A stretch of 41,008 nucleotides of DNA, from the NCBI GenBank assembly GCA_003244145.1, contig QHBM01000032.1:1-41008 (forward strand), given 5' to 3'. The notes under the pieces are model-generated. The model did not search any database, was not told where the DNA came from, and worked only from the letters and a program-made list of their open reading frames with translations. Of the stretch, positions 30,213 to 37,636 are shown piece after piece; the stretch's first letter is position 1; every line of letters starts with the position of its first letter. Both the position numbers and the translations under genes were made by a program. The DNA is from Chthoniobacterales bacterium. Lineage in GTDB: Bacteria; Verrucomicrobiota; Verrucomicrobiia; Chthoniobacterales; UBA10450.

Positions 30213-31370
30213 TCATTTCTTCTCGGTCAACAAATCACAAAGTTTGTCCACGCCGCGATCGCGATGCCGTTTCGCCACCGTCGAGATTAATTTCTGTGGC
30301 CGTTTGTTTTGCTCCAGCCGCCGCTTAATTTCAAGCGCCGCCGTGCGCGCGCGGTCCTGGTCGCTCTTATTCACGACCACGATGTCGGCCAGATCGAGCA
30401 TGACAATTTTTTGCAACTGGAGACGCGCGCCGTAATCCGGATTCATGACCAGCACCGTTTCGTCGATCAGTTTGCTTCGGAAAGGCATCGCTTCCTGTCC
30501 CGTCCCGACCGTCTCGATGATCACGTAATCAAAGGGCGACTCCGCGAGCAGCCGCAGACAATCCTCCGTGGCCGGCGACAATCCGCCCGCCTGCCCGCGC
30601 GTGGCCATGCTGCGCATAAAGACTCGCTCATCCTGCGAATTAATCATCGTCGCGCGATCTCCGAGCAACGCCCCCTCACCCACCACGCTCGGATCGTGCG
30701 ACAAAATCGCGATGCGCGTTTTCGGCTCCCGATGCAACAATCGCAAGACCAACTCATCGATCAGCGTCGTCTTCCCCGCTCCACCCGGCCCGGTAAATCC
30801 AATCACCCGCTTCCGATTATTCTTTCCGCTCCCCTGCTTTCGGTTGGACGTTAAGCGTTTGGCGTTAGGCGTTGGGCGTTTCTTCTTCCCCTTCGCATAC
30901 GCGTCCTCAATCTCCGTCAGTTTCCGCGCTAGTTTCATCTCTGCCGTCGGCGCCTTCTTTCCTCGCTTCGCCTTCCCGTAGCGATCATGGACAAACTCCA
31001 CCATCTCGCTCAGCGGCGTGCCCGCGAAAAAAATCTTATCCACGCCACGACGCTCCATCACCTTCTGGTCTTCGTGCGTGATCGTTCCCCCGCCGCCACC
31101 GAAAACCTGGATGTCATCCGCGCCCTGCTTCTTCAGCAACCGGACAACTTCCGCGAAGAATTCCACGTGTCCGCCGTTGTAACTGGAGATGCCGATCGCG
31201 CGCACATCCTCCTGGATGGCAGCGCGCACGATGTCCTCCGCGTAGCGATGGTAACCGAGATAGACCACTTCGATCCCGTGCCGGATGAACTCGAGGTTGA
31301 TCGTGTTGATCGCGCTGTCATGTCCGTCGCAAATTGGAACAGCAGTGAGAATGCGGATCGGAGCGGCCAT
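30213..31370 (-). CDS. B12-binding domain fused to MeaB-type GTPase (mutase partner and chaperone)
   Basis: A 385-aa protein. The start is the ATG at 31370 (MAAPIRILTAVPICDGHDSA); the frame is open to 31661 without meaning. Residues 1-130 are a Rossmann-like cobalamin domain: CDGHDSAINTIN takes the place of DxHxxG (last Gly replaced by Ala), followed by AIGISSYNGG and VFGGGGGTI. From about 175 on is the MeaB/ArgK-type GTPase: GFTGPGGAGKTTLIDEL (Walker A), ETVGTGQEA and VVVNKSD. The linker PTPNAKRLTSNRKQ is encoded by a degenerate heptamer repeat. It supplies and protects the cofactor of the mutase encoded 16 bases downstream. Confidence 0.9.
   Translation of the reverse strand: MAAPIRILTAVPICDGHDSAINTINLEFIRHGIEVVYLGYHRYAEDIVRAAIQEDVRAIGISSYNGGHVEFFAEVVRLLKKQGADDIQVFGGGGGTITHEDQKVMERRGVDKIFFAGTPLSEMVEFVHDRYGKAKRGKKAPTAEMKLARKLTEIEDAYAKGKKKRPTPNAKRLTSNRKQGSGKNNRKRVIGFTGPGGAGKTTLIDELVLRLLHREPKTRIAILSHDPSVVGEGALLGDRATMINSQDERVFMRSMATRGQAGGLSPATEDCLRLLAESPFDYVIIETVGTGQEAMPFRSKLIDETVLVMNPDYGARLQLQKIVMLDLADIVVVNKSDQDRARTAALEIKRRLEQNKRPQKLISTVAKRHRDRGVDKLCDLLTEKK
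30848..30882 (-). repeat. Degenerate heptanucleotide repeat in the B12-GTPase linker
   Basis: Five consecutive 7-base units of form gcgttnn on the plus strand (the first is acgttaa). On the coding strand they give the linker KRPTPNAKRLTS. It is the second place in the window where two protein domains are joined by a heptamer repeat. Confidence 0.75.
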
Positions 31371-31433
31371 GGAGTTCGAAATCTTAACGGCAATCGCTTG
31401 TGGAGCAACGCCGTTTCCACCTAACGTCCCCGC

Positions 31434-31931
31434 ATGAGCGCCGCACCTCCTGCTTCGACACCCGAGAAACCACGCGCCGTTCGAGCCCTCGCGTTGGCCA
31501 CTTTGGTTGCTGGAGTTTTGGACATTAGCTCCGCGTTCGTGCTTTGGGGAATGAGAGGCATTGGACCAATCCGGGGTCTGCAAATTATCGCCACCGGCTT
31601 CTTCGGGCAGGATTCCTTCAATCGCGGTCTGACCAGCGCCGCCCTGGGTCTCGCGGCCCATTTTCTGATCATCTTCGTTGCCGCGTCCCTCTTCTATTTG
31701 GCGAGTCGAAAACTCCGCTTTTTAACCGAGCAGGCAATCATTTCCGGATTGGCCTACGGCATCGCCGTTTACGTTTTCATGACCTGCGTGGTGCTGCCGC
31801 TGGCTTCAGTCCATCCGAAACACTCCGTCTCCGAAGTGGCGAGGAGCATGATCATTGTCATGGTTTTGGTGGGACTCCCGATCGCTCTCATCGTAAGGCG
31901 ATTCGCAAACGAAGAAATTAGACAGGATTAA
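31434..31931 (+). CDS. Four-helix membrane protein of unknown function
   Basis: A 165-aa protein starting MSAAPPASTPEKPRAVRALA, with four membrane helices (ALATLVAGVLDISSAFVLWG; AALGLAAHFLIIFVAASLFY; AIISGLAYGIAVYVFMTCVV; MIIVMVLVGLPIALIV). A Gln-Asp-Ser-Phe motif (GFFGQDSFNRG) is between helices one and two. The pattern recalls small uncharacterised inner-membrane proteins, but I cannot name the family. Its last codons and stop lie in the left arm of the 9-bp-unit inverted repeat, so the C-terminus may have been made by that repeat. Divergent from the B12-GTPase gene. Confidence 0.75.
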   Translation: MSAAPPASTPEKPRAVRALALATLVAGVLDISSAFVLWGMRGIGPIRGLQIIATGFFGQDSFNRGLTSAALGLAAHFLIIFVAASLFYLASRKLRFLTEQAIISGLAYGIAVYVFMTCVVLPLASVHPKHSVSEVARSMIIVMVLVGLPIALIVRRFANEEIRQD

Positions 31932-32010
31932 CGGGATTTTCAGGATTGGGGAAAGCAGAGTCCTTGTGATTTGTCTTCTCCTCAATCCCCTCAATCCTGT
32001 TAATCCTGTC
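31921..32010 (+). repeat. Inverted repeat of 9-bp aggatt-type units
   Basis: The left arm 31921-31951 is made of units near caggattaa/caggattgg, and the right arm 31980-32010 of their complements (tcaatcctg, ttaatcctg). Arms match over most of 31 bases with a 28-base loop. It lies between the membrane protein and the SDR gene and could form a strong hairpin that ends transcription, though the same kind of array occurs as a dispersed repeat in environmental bacteria. Confidence 0.75.
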
Positions 32011-32017
32011 CAACCAA

Positions 32018-32773
32018 ATGAACGATCCTCTCGATTTTTCCGGCAAAGCCGTCCTCGTCACCGGCAGCTCGCGCGGGCTCGGCGCGGAGATGATCAAAGC
32101 CTTCGGTGCGCGCGGTGCCCAATGCGTCGTCAACTACGTCGCCGATTCCGCGGGCCAGAATAAATCAGACGCGGACGCGGTGGCAAAGGAGTTGAAAGAC
32201 CCGCTGGTCATCGAATGCGACGTGACCAATCCCGAGCAGGCCGAAGCGATGATGAAATCGATCGGCGAAAAATACGGTGGGCTCGACATCTTGATCAACA
32301 ACTCGGGCATTATCCGCGACCGCACGATCAAGAAATTGACGCTGGACGAATTCGAAAGCGTTCTGCGGGTGAATCTCGCCGGCACTTTTAACGTCACCCA
32401 AAAAGCCGCGGCCATTCTGCGCCAGGAGGGCCGGATCGTGAACTTGTCATCGGTCAGCGGACAAATGGGCCTCTTCGGCCAGGCGAATTATTCCTCGAGT
32501 AAAGCCGCGATCATCGCGCTCACGAAAGTCTCCGCGCGCGAGTTCGCCCGGCAAAACATCACGGTGAACGCGATCGCGCCGGGCTTTATCAACATCGGCA
32601 TGAGCAAAGGCATGTCTGACGAAGTGACCGCAAACTTCACGAAACAAATCCCGCTCGGCCGTCTGGGCGACGCCGAGAACATCGTCGATGCCGCTCTGTT
32701 TCTCTGCTCGCCAATGGCGAGCTACATCACCGGCCACGTCCTGAACGTGAACGGCGGTTTTTACATGGGCTAG
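32018..32773 (+). CDS. Short-chain dehydrogenase/reductase (FabG-like)
   Basis: NAD(P)-dependent oxidoreductase of 251 aa. The cofactor motif TGSSRGLG is at about residues 16-23, NNSG at about 92-95, and the catalytic Ser-Tyr-Lys appears as LSSVSGQ and YSSSKA. The C-terminus has AIAPGFINIGM, IPLGRLGDAENI and VLNVNGGFYMG, like 3-oxoacyl-ACP reductases. SDRs vary widely in substrate, so a fatty-acid role is a guess. The start follows a repeat element by a few bases; no operon partner in the same direction. Convergent with the tyrosinase gene (20 bases). Confidence 0.9.
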   Translation: MNDPLDFSGKAVLVTGSSRGLGAEMIKAFGARGAQCVVNYVADSAGQNKSDADAVAKELKDPLVIECDVTNPEQAEAMMKSIGEKYGGLDILINNSGIIRDRTIKKLTLDEFESVLRVNLAGTFNVTQKAAAILRQEGRIVNLSSVSGQMGLFGQANYSSSKAAIIALTKVSAREFARQNITVNAIAPGFINIGMSKGMSDEVTANFTKQIPLGRLGDAENIVDAALFLCSPMASYITGHVLNVNGGFYMG

Positions 32774-32793
32774 GGGCCAAACCAACCACCCAA

Positions 32794-34344
32794 CTATTCG
32801 TCGACTGTCTTGATGGAGATGTTTTTGATCGTGATCTCCTTGGCGTTCTTCGGCGGCGAACGCCTGCCATCGGTCGGCGGGCCGACCGGCACAATCGTGA
32901 CTGAAAGATTCTTCGGGTCGTAATTGCCGGCTTTTTTTGCAGCGGCGAGAGCGTCGGTAATATCGAAGGTCTCGGTGCGTTCGCTCCCGTCATTTCCATG
33001 ATGACCATCGAGCGATTCGAAAAAGGCGAGGGTCCCGACATATTGCGGCGTGTTGGAAGCCACTTTGTGATCCGCCTTCGGGAAGTTGAGATAAACCTTG
33101 TAAAGATTCTTCGGCGGTTCCGTGAAGTCGATTCCTTCGAGGCTAAGCAAAACCCGCTTCCTGGCTTTCTTATGATCCATTTTTGGCGCGAGCATGTTGT
33201 GCTCAGGTGCGACGGGCTCAGTCATTATTTTTACGGTCAGCGGCTTGGCCACAAGGCTGATCGGCTTGTCCTTGGGCGCCGTGGCGAGCACGACCTCCGG
33301 CTTGGTTGGCTCTGGAGTTGGGCTGGCTTCGCTCACTGTAGGTGAAGGTTCCGCTTCGCTGGGCGACGGACTCGCGGACGCGGCCGCCATCGGGTGAGCG
33401 GGCGGATGCGGGCTGCTCGCGAGCTGCACTTGCAGATTGGTTCGGTCGTAAGTGTAACCAAGCTTTTTCGTATCGAACATATCGGCCACCTTGTGCGTGA
33501 CCGGCTGTCCGTTCACGCCCGGCAAGGTGAACGTCTCGTTGGTGAACGCGCCAGCCGGATTCGTGTGGGGACCGTTCTTGATCCAGACCTCCCACATGCG
33601 ATCGATGTTGCAATGGTGCACCCAGAAGATCGGATCTCGCGCGGCCGTCGCGGGATCGCCCATCAGACCACCGATATCCACATGGACGGTATTGTGCGGG
33701 TTCTGCTCCATCCGGCCGCGTTTGGAAAAAGCGCCGCTGATCGTACCGCTGGAGACCGACGCGCCACCGAAGCCGCCAGCGAGGATGCTGCCGAGATACT
33801 GCATCGCGCCAAAAGTTTTCTGCAAATCGATGGCCTCAAAGCCCACTTCGCTACCGTTGCGATTCGATTCAAAGAGCGAGCTGGTCGTTTTCTTGAAAGC
33901 CGGCGGGATTTTGCGCTGGCCGGCATCGAGATAATCCCAATAGGGAAGGCGGAAGGTCGGGTCATTGATCGCGGCTTGTAACTGGTGTTCGAGTTCGAGG
34001 ACATAGGCCCGATGCCAGGCCACGAACCACCAGTGCGCGTGACGGCATTGGTTCCACTCGGGGTTCGAGGCGCCGCTGACTCCATGGATGTTGGCCCAGT
34101 AAGCCCAGCTCGTCTTGTCGCTAACCGGTCGAGCTTTCATCACCTTCACCGCGTCATTGAATTTTTTTAGTTTGGTAGCATTGGCCGCGAACACTTGAAA
34201 ACGCTCGCGCGGAAACGTGGCCGGGGACGCGGCGGGCGATGGCGTGGCCGACGGCGCGGGCGTTTGGGCATTCAGTGGGCAGAGACCGAAGAACGAAAAA
34301 ACGAAGGCCGATAAGACGGCGGCCAGAGAGAATGATGTTTTCAT
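32794..34344 (-). CDS. Exported tyrosinase / polyphenol oxidase
   Basis: Type 3 copper enzyme of 516 aa oxidising phenols to quinones. The start at 34344 gives a proper signal peptide (MKTSFSLAAVLSAFVFSFFG, cleavage near LNAQ). CuA site: NIHG followed by RHAHWWFVAWHRAYVLELE. CuB: NPHNTVHVDIGG and FWVHHCNIDRMW. A Pro/Ser/Glu/Thr-rich linker (about 320-370) leads to a C-terminal domain that resembles the KFDV domain of plant polyphenol oxidases (LYKVYLNFPKAD). In plants that domain shields the active site until cleaved. Likely periplasmic or secreted; a role in handling soil phenolics or melanin is inference. Confidence 0.93.
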   Translation of the reverse strand: MKTSFSLAAVLSAFVFSFFGLCPLNAQTPAPSATPSPAASPATFPRERFQVFAANATKLKKFNDAVKVMKARPVSDKTSWAYWANIHGVSGASNPEWNQCRHAHWWFVAWHRAYVLELEHQLQAAINDPTFRLPYWDYLDAGQRKIPPAFKKTTSSLFESNRNGSEVGFEAIDLQKTFGAMQYLGSILAGGFGGASVSSGTISGAFSKRGRMEQNPHNTVHVDIGGLMGDPATAARDPIFWVHHCNIDRMWEVWIKNGPHTNPAGAFTNETFTLPGVNGQPVTHKVADMFDTKKLGYTYDRTNLQVQLASSPHPPAHPMAAASASPSPSEAEPSPTVSEASPTPEPTKPEVVLATAPKDKPISLVAKPLTVKIMTEPVAPEHNMLAPKMDHKKARKRVLLSLEGIDFTEPPKNLYKVYLNFPKADHKVASNTPQYVGTLAFFESLDGHHGNDGSERTETFDITDALAAAKKAGNYDPKNLSVTIVPVGPPTDGRRSPPKNAKEITIKNISIKTVDE

Positions 34345-34558
34345 GGGCGGATTGCTGGTGGAGTTACGCAAAGAAAATTCCAGTCACAGAGCGCGGCTCG
34401 GTATCGGTCGAGGCACGGAAAGCGTCGGAGTTCCAGGGGTGGACCCACACGGTCATGCCTAACGATTACGCCGTCGCCGGGAGAGAGTGTCAAGCTTTCG
34501 CTCGCCGCCAGCGGCAAAGCAGTTGATGATCACAGCTCCACTTCGTCCACACCCGTCG

Positions 34559-35629
34559 ATGGCAAAAATTCCAGGGCATCGTCGTTTCCTTCTCCTGCTT
34601 GCCGGCGCGGTCGCGCTGGCTATGGGCGCGATCGCCTTCGGCGCGCGGCCTGCGATCTCCGAAGATCGCGAGTTGAAAGAGATCGATTTGAAAAGCTGGG
34701 ATTGCAGCGATCGACTGGAGGGAAACGCCAAGACTCCCGACGGAGCCGAACGCAATCGCCTGAAGAATCGTTCCGCGCCCAATTTCGCGGGCCCGATCAT
34801 CAAAGCGATGAACACCGCGTCGTTCCTGCAGTACGTGGCGGCATTCGAGGCAAAAGCCAGGAATGCGCGCCGGAAAGATTTGATTGCGCCGCAACGGCAG
34901 CAACTCGACCCGCTCGAGAAACAGATCGTTTCATTCGAAGGCTACCTCGTGCTCGCTTACGCCGGTCCGCCCGAAACCACGAACTGCGCCAGCACCGATT
35001 TCCACGACTGGCATCTCGAGCTTTTCGAGAAGCCGCTCGACCATGCGCCGGTGATCGGCGATCCGACTCCAATCATTTGCGAGATCACTCCGCGAACGCA
35101 GAACGCCATCTTCCGCGACAACATCCGAATGCAAGCGCTGGCCGGTTTCATTCGCGCCCCGGACTTCACCATCGAACCGACCGGGCATGCCGCACGGAGG
35201 ATTCGCGCCACGGGTTACCTCGTATGGGACGACGAGCATAATGGCACCGCCGACGTGGGCCCCACGATCCTCTCCATCGGCGAGAACAAATATCATCACC
35301 CCTGGCGCTCCACCGCGTGGGAGATCCATCCGGTGATCAAGATCGAGGCGCTCGAAGGCGCGCTGGTCTTGCCAACCGCGAGCCCGTCGCCCACGCCGCC
35401 GGTTTCGGCGGCATCACCGAAAATAATTCCGTCCGCTGCCCCGAGCGCGTCCTCACAGCCACAATTCGTCACCATCACGCAACCGGTGAAAATCAAAATC
35501 CCGTACGGCGAAACGGTCCTTCAGCGCGGCACAAGACTCTCGGTCCTGTCTCACGACGCCAAAACAGTGAGGGTTCGTTACCTCGACGCCATCTACGCGA
35601 TTCCGATTACCTCCACCGATTTCCGGTAA
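34559..35629 (+). CDS. Exported protein of unknown function with HDWHLEL motif
   Basis: 356 aa from the ATG at 34559 (MAKIPGHRRFLLLLAGAV); an earlier ATG at 34526 is possible. A signal anchor is at residues 9-28. The core has SFEGYLVLAYAG, TDFHDWHLELFE, PIICEITPRTQ, IRATGYLVWDD and WRSTAWEIHPVIKIE. The pair of His motifs (HDWH and EIHP) and the beta-rich pattern suggest an OB-fold or metal-binding domain, but I cannot name it. A Pro/Ser/Ala linker (PTASPSPTPPVSAASP) separates an SH3-like C-terminal piece. Divergent from tyrosinase, with a 214-base gap; convergent with the NYN gene. Confidence 0.8.
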   Translation: MAKIPGHRRFLLLLAGAVALAMGAIAFGARPAISEDRELKEIDLKSWDCSDRLEGNAKTPDGAERNRLKNRSAPNFAGPIIKAMNTASFLQYVAAFEAKARNARRKDLIAPQRQQLDPLEKQIVSFEGYLVLAYAGPPETTNCASTDFHDWHLELFEKPLDHAPVIGDPTPIICEITPRTQNAIFRDNIRMQALAGFIRAPDFTIEPTGHAARRIRATGYLVWDDEHNGTADVGPTILSIGENKYHHPWRSTAWEIHPVIKIEALEGALVLPTASPSPTPPVSAASPKIIPSAAPSASSQPQFVTITQPVKIKIPYGETVLQRGTRLSVLSHDAKTVRVRYLDAIYAIPITSTDFR

Positions 35630-35634
35630 GGCAG

Positions 35635-36438
35635 TTACTCGATCGGGTGGACGATGTAGGTGCCTGCTTGTTTGTCGCCCTCGAGTTTGAGCAGGCCGCG
35701 CTTTTGCGCTTCGAGCAGCAACTCGTTGAAGGCGCGGAAGCCGTAGGCGCGTTCGTTGAAACCGGGGTTCCGGCGTTTGATCGCCTGCTTCACCAGCGAG
35801 CCGCGGATCGGATAATCTTCCCCGCGCTCGGCCCGTAATGCCTCAATGGTTGTCGTCAAAAGATCGAGCGCGCGATCCATCGAGGGGCCGTGGTCGTTTT
35901 CCGGGGCAGTCTTGGTCGCGGGCACAGGCGGGCGCGCGTTACCTCGCTTCCGCGCCGGCTGGACCCGCACCAGGTCGTCGTAATAAATGAACTCATCGCA
36001 GTTGCTGATGAAGAGATCGGAAGTCGATTTCTTCACGCCGATCCCGATGACGGTCTTGGCATTTTCGCGCAACTTGCTCACGAGCGGCGAGAAATCCGAG
36101 TCGCCACTGATGATGACGAAAGTGTCGACGTGACTCTTGGTGTAACAAAGATCGAGCGCATCGACCACCATCCGGATGTCGGCCGAATTTTTGCCGGACT
36201 GCCGGATGTGCGGGATCTCGATTAACTCGAAGGCGGCTTCGTGCAACCCGCGTTTGAACGCCTTGTAGCGATCGAAATCGCAATAGGCTTTTTTGACGAC
36301 GATGTGGCCTTTGAGCAGCAAACGCTCGAGCACTTTCTGGATGTCGAAGGCGGGAAACTGCGCCTCGAGCGCGCCGATGGCGATGTTCTCCAAATCGAGG
36401 AACACCGCCATAGTGGCGTCGGAATCGGGCGAGCTCAC
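35635..36438 (-). CDS. NYN-domain nuclease-like protein with C-terminal LOTUS/OST-HTH domain
   Basis: 267 aa. Residues 10-150 form a NYN (PIN-like, LabA/DUF88) domain: MAVFLDLENIAIG with metal-binding Asp15, KNSADIRMVVDALDL, VIISGDSDFSPLVSKL. This is the usual set of four acidic residues. Residues about 190-267 are an OST-HTH/LOTUS domain (LLTTTIEALRAERGEDYPIRGSL in parts, then AIKRRNPGF, YGFRAFNELL, ending GTYIVHPIE). NYN-LOTUS proteins are thought to act on RNA; bacterial targets are unknown. Monocistronic by layout: convergent with the exported protein (5-base gap) and divergent from the PanA-like gene. Confidence 0.92.
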   Translation of the reverse strand: MSSPDSDATMAVFLDLENIAIGALEAQFPAFDIQKVLERLLLKGHIVVKKAYCDFDRYKAFKRGLHEAAFELIEIPHIRQSGKNSADIRMVVDALDLCYTKSHVDTFVIISGDSDFSPLVSKLRENAKTVIGIGVKKSTSDLFISNCDEFIYYDDLVRVQPARKRGNARPPVPATKTAPENDHGPSMDRALDLLTTTIEALRAERGEDYPIRGSLVKQAIKRRNPGFNERAYGFRAFNELLLEAQKRGLLKLEGDKQAGTYIVHPIE

Positions 36439-36510
36439 GGATGTACGTTAGCGGGTAAGCGGTGATGAAGGCAAGCGACGCTGTGGTCACGCCGTTTTGG
36501 GATGGGGTAC

Positions 36511-36526
36511 TCAAATGAACATTTGA
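36511..36526. promoter_or_regulatory. Palindrome upstream of the PanA-like gene, candidate operator
   Basis: The sequence tcaaatgaacatttga is a perfect 7-base inverted repeat with a 2-base centre, 43 bases before the PanA-like ATG. A possible -35 hexamer, ttgacc (36523-36528), overlaps its right arm, though no good -10 follows at 17 bases. Toxin-antitoxin promoters often carry such an operator; use as one here is inference. Confidence 0.4.
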
Positions 36527-36569
36527 CCTCTGTCCGACATTCTGTCACCGTTCGCCTTAGAGGCTCTCT

Positions 36570-37154
36570 ATGGACTTCGTCTTCGACATCGATAAGGCCG
36601 TTGCCTCTGCGGCGTATCTCACGAAGAGAAATGGGGGCGAAACGTCTGTTTTTGTTCTCATCAAGAAAATGTATGCGGCAGAACGCACCGCTTTGGCGAC
36701 ATGGCATCGCCCCATCACAGGGGACTCATTTGCGTCGATGAAGAAAGGCCCCGTGTTGAGTCGCACGTACAATTTGATCAAGGGGGAAGTCTCAAGCACC
36801 AATTCAGACATGGTGAAATGGGCGAAGCACTTTTCGCCGCGAACTGAAAACACCATCAAGTTGATTTCCGATGCCGACTTGGATTTTCTCTCGGCCCGAG
36901 AGATTGAAGCTCTGGAGAAATCTGCACGTGAAATAGATGCATTGATCGAAGAAAAAGGCCTCATTGCAGATATCCTTCACGAAAAGTGGCCAGAATGGCA
37001 AAATCCCGCCGATTTTGGCTGCGGTTCAATGCCATTAAATCTCGAAGACGTGCTCTGCGAGGTTGTCGAAGACGAATCGGAAATCGAAAGAATTGTTTCT
37101 GAAGTTCGCGCCGTAAGCAGCGCGAAAGCTGCCCTTCAAGTCAGTCACGCCTAA
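36570..37154 (+). CDS. Panacea-domain (PanA/SocA-like) antitoxin candidate
   Basis: A 194-aa protein with a Panacea domain (DUF4065) over about residues 5-110: AVASAAYLTKRNGG, VLIKKMYAAERTAL, WHRPITGDSFASMKKGPVLS, RTYNLIKGE and LDFLSAREIEAL. The motif set (KxxY, RPITGD, KKGPV) is diagnostic. Panacea proteins are antitoxins that neutralise many unrelated toxins encoded beside them. The C-terminal 60 residues are helical and acidic (EDVLCEVVEDESEIERIVSE) and may contact the partner. The next gene begins 5 bases after the stop, as expected for a pair. G+C lower than flanks, suggesting transfer. Possible operator palindrome upstream. Confidence 0.85.
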   Translation: MDFVFDIDKAVASAAYLTKRNGGETSVFVLIKKMYAAERTALATWHRPITGDSFASMKKGPVLSRTYNLIKGEVSSTNSDMVKWAKHFSPRTENTIKLISDADLDFLSAREIEALEKSAREIDALIEEKGLIADILHEKWPEWQNPADFGCGSMPLNLEDVLCEVVEDESEIERIVSEVRAVSSAKAALQVSHA

Positions 37155-37159
37155 TTGTC

Positions 37160-37522
37160 GTGACTATTGGTGACACGTATGTCTGGTGTCCTCAGGGTAC
37201 GGTCAAAGACCATCTCTGGATTGTAATTTCTGACCCCGCGCAACACGGCGGCGCATGCGTCGTGATTAACCTAACGGATTCGTCACACGGCGAGCACTCC
37301 TTTGTTCTCGTCCCGGGTCAGCACAGGTACCTCTACAAGGATTCCGACGTAAATTTTGGAGATGCTTTCCTGACATCCGACGCCGAATTGCAGTTGTATG
37401 TCAAATACGGCGCCGCAAAACCACATGACCCGATGGATGGCAAGATTGTAGAAGAGATACAACGACGAGCCAAAGTCCCTCACCCGGCATTCCCCCGACA
37501 CTTGCTGAAATACCTACCGTAA
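37160..37522 (+). CDS. Putative toxin partner of the PanA-like protein
   Basis: 120 aa from a GTG start (MTIGDTYVWCPQGT), 5 bases after the PanA-like gene. The layout GDTYVWCP, HLWIVISDPAQHGG, CVVINLTD, SFVLVPGQHRYLYKDS and FGDAFL is beta-rich and resembles an SH3-barrel of the PemK/MazF kind (GDIYxVP, PVLVIS, VVxPLT), but identity is low. The last part is helical (GKIVEEIQRRAKVPH). A similar short protein is often next to Panacea proteins in my recollection; its activity is unproven. RNase or translation-blocking toxicity is a hypothesis. Low G+C like its partner. Confidence 0.7.
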   Translation: MTIGDTYVWCPQGTVKDHLWIVISDPAQHGGACVVINLTDSSHGEHSFVLVPGQHRYLYKDSDVNFGDAFLTSDAELQLYVKYGAAKPHDPMDGKIVEEIQRRAKVPHPAFPRHLLKYLP

Positions 37523-37557
37523 TCTGTGGTTCAAAACTGTAGCATCACCCGTTGCAG

Positions 37558-37578
37558 TTGCCGCCAAGGCGGCGGTTG
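37558..37578 (+). repeat. Short GCCGCC/GGCGGC palindrome
   Basis: gccgccaaggcggc (37560-37573) is a perfect 6-base inverted repeat with a 2-base loop, between the putative toxin and the amidohydrolase gene. Possible hairpin terminator of the PanA-toxin operon; no T-run follows closely. Confidence 0.45.
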
Positions 37579-37636
37579 CCACAACAAAAAGCGCGCTTGT
37601 TTCCCGCGACCGTCCCGCTAGCCTCCAACTCCGGTC

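Noticed and set aside
29048..30328. 426-aa plus-strand frame
   Set aside because: Antisense shadow of the mutase, which has clear catalytic motifs; the shadow is His/Arg-rich with no motif.
31371..31661. 97-codon extension before the B12 domain
   Set aside because: It is antisense to the membrane protein gene at 31434 and has no domain; MAAPIRILTA is the natural start.
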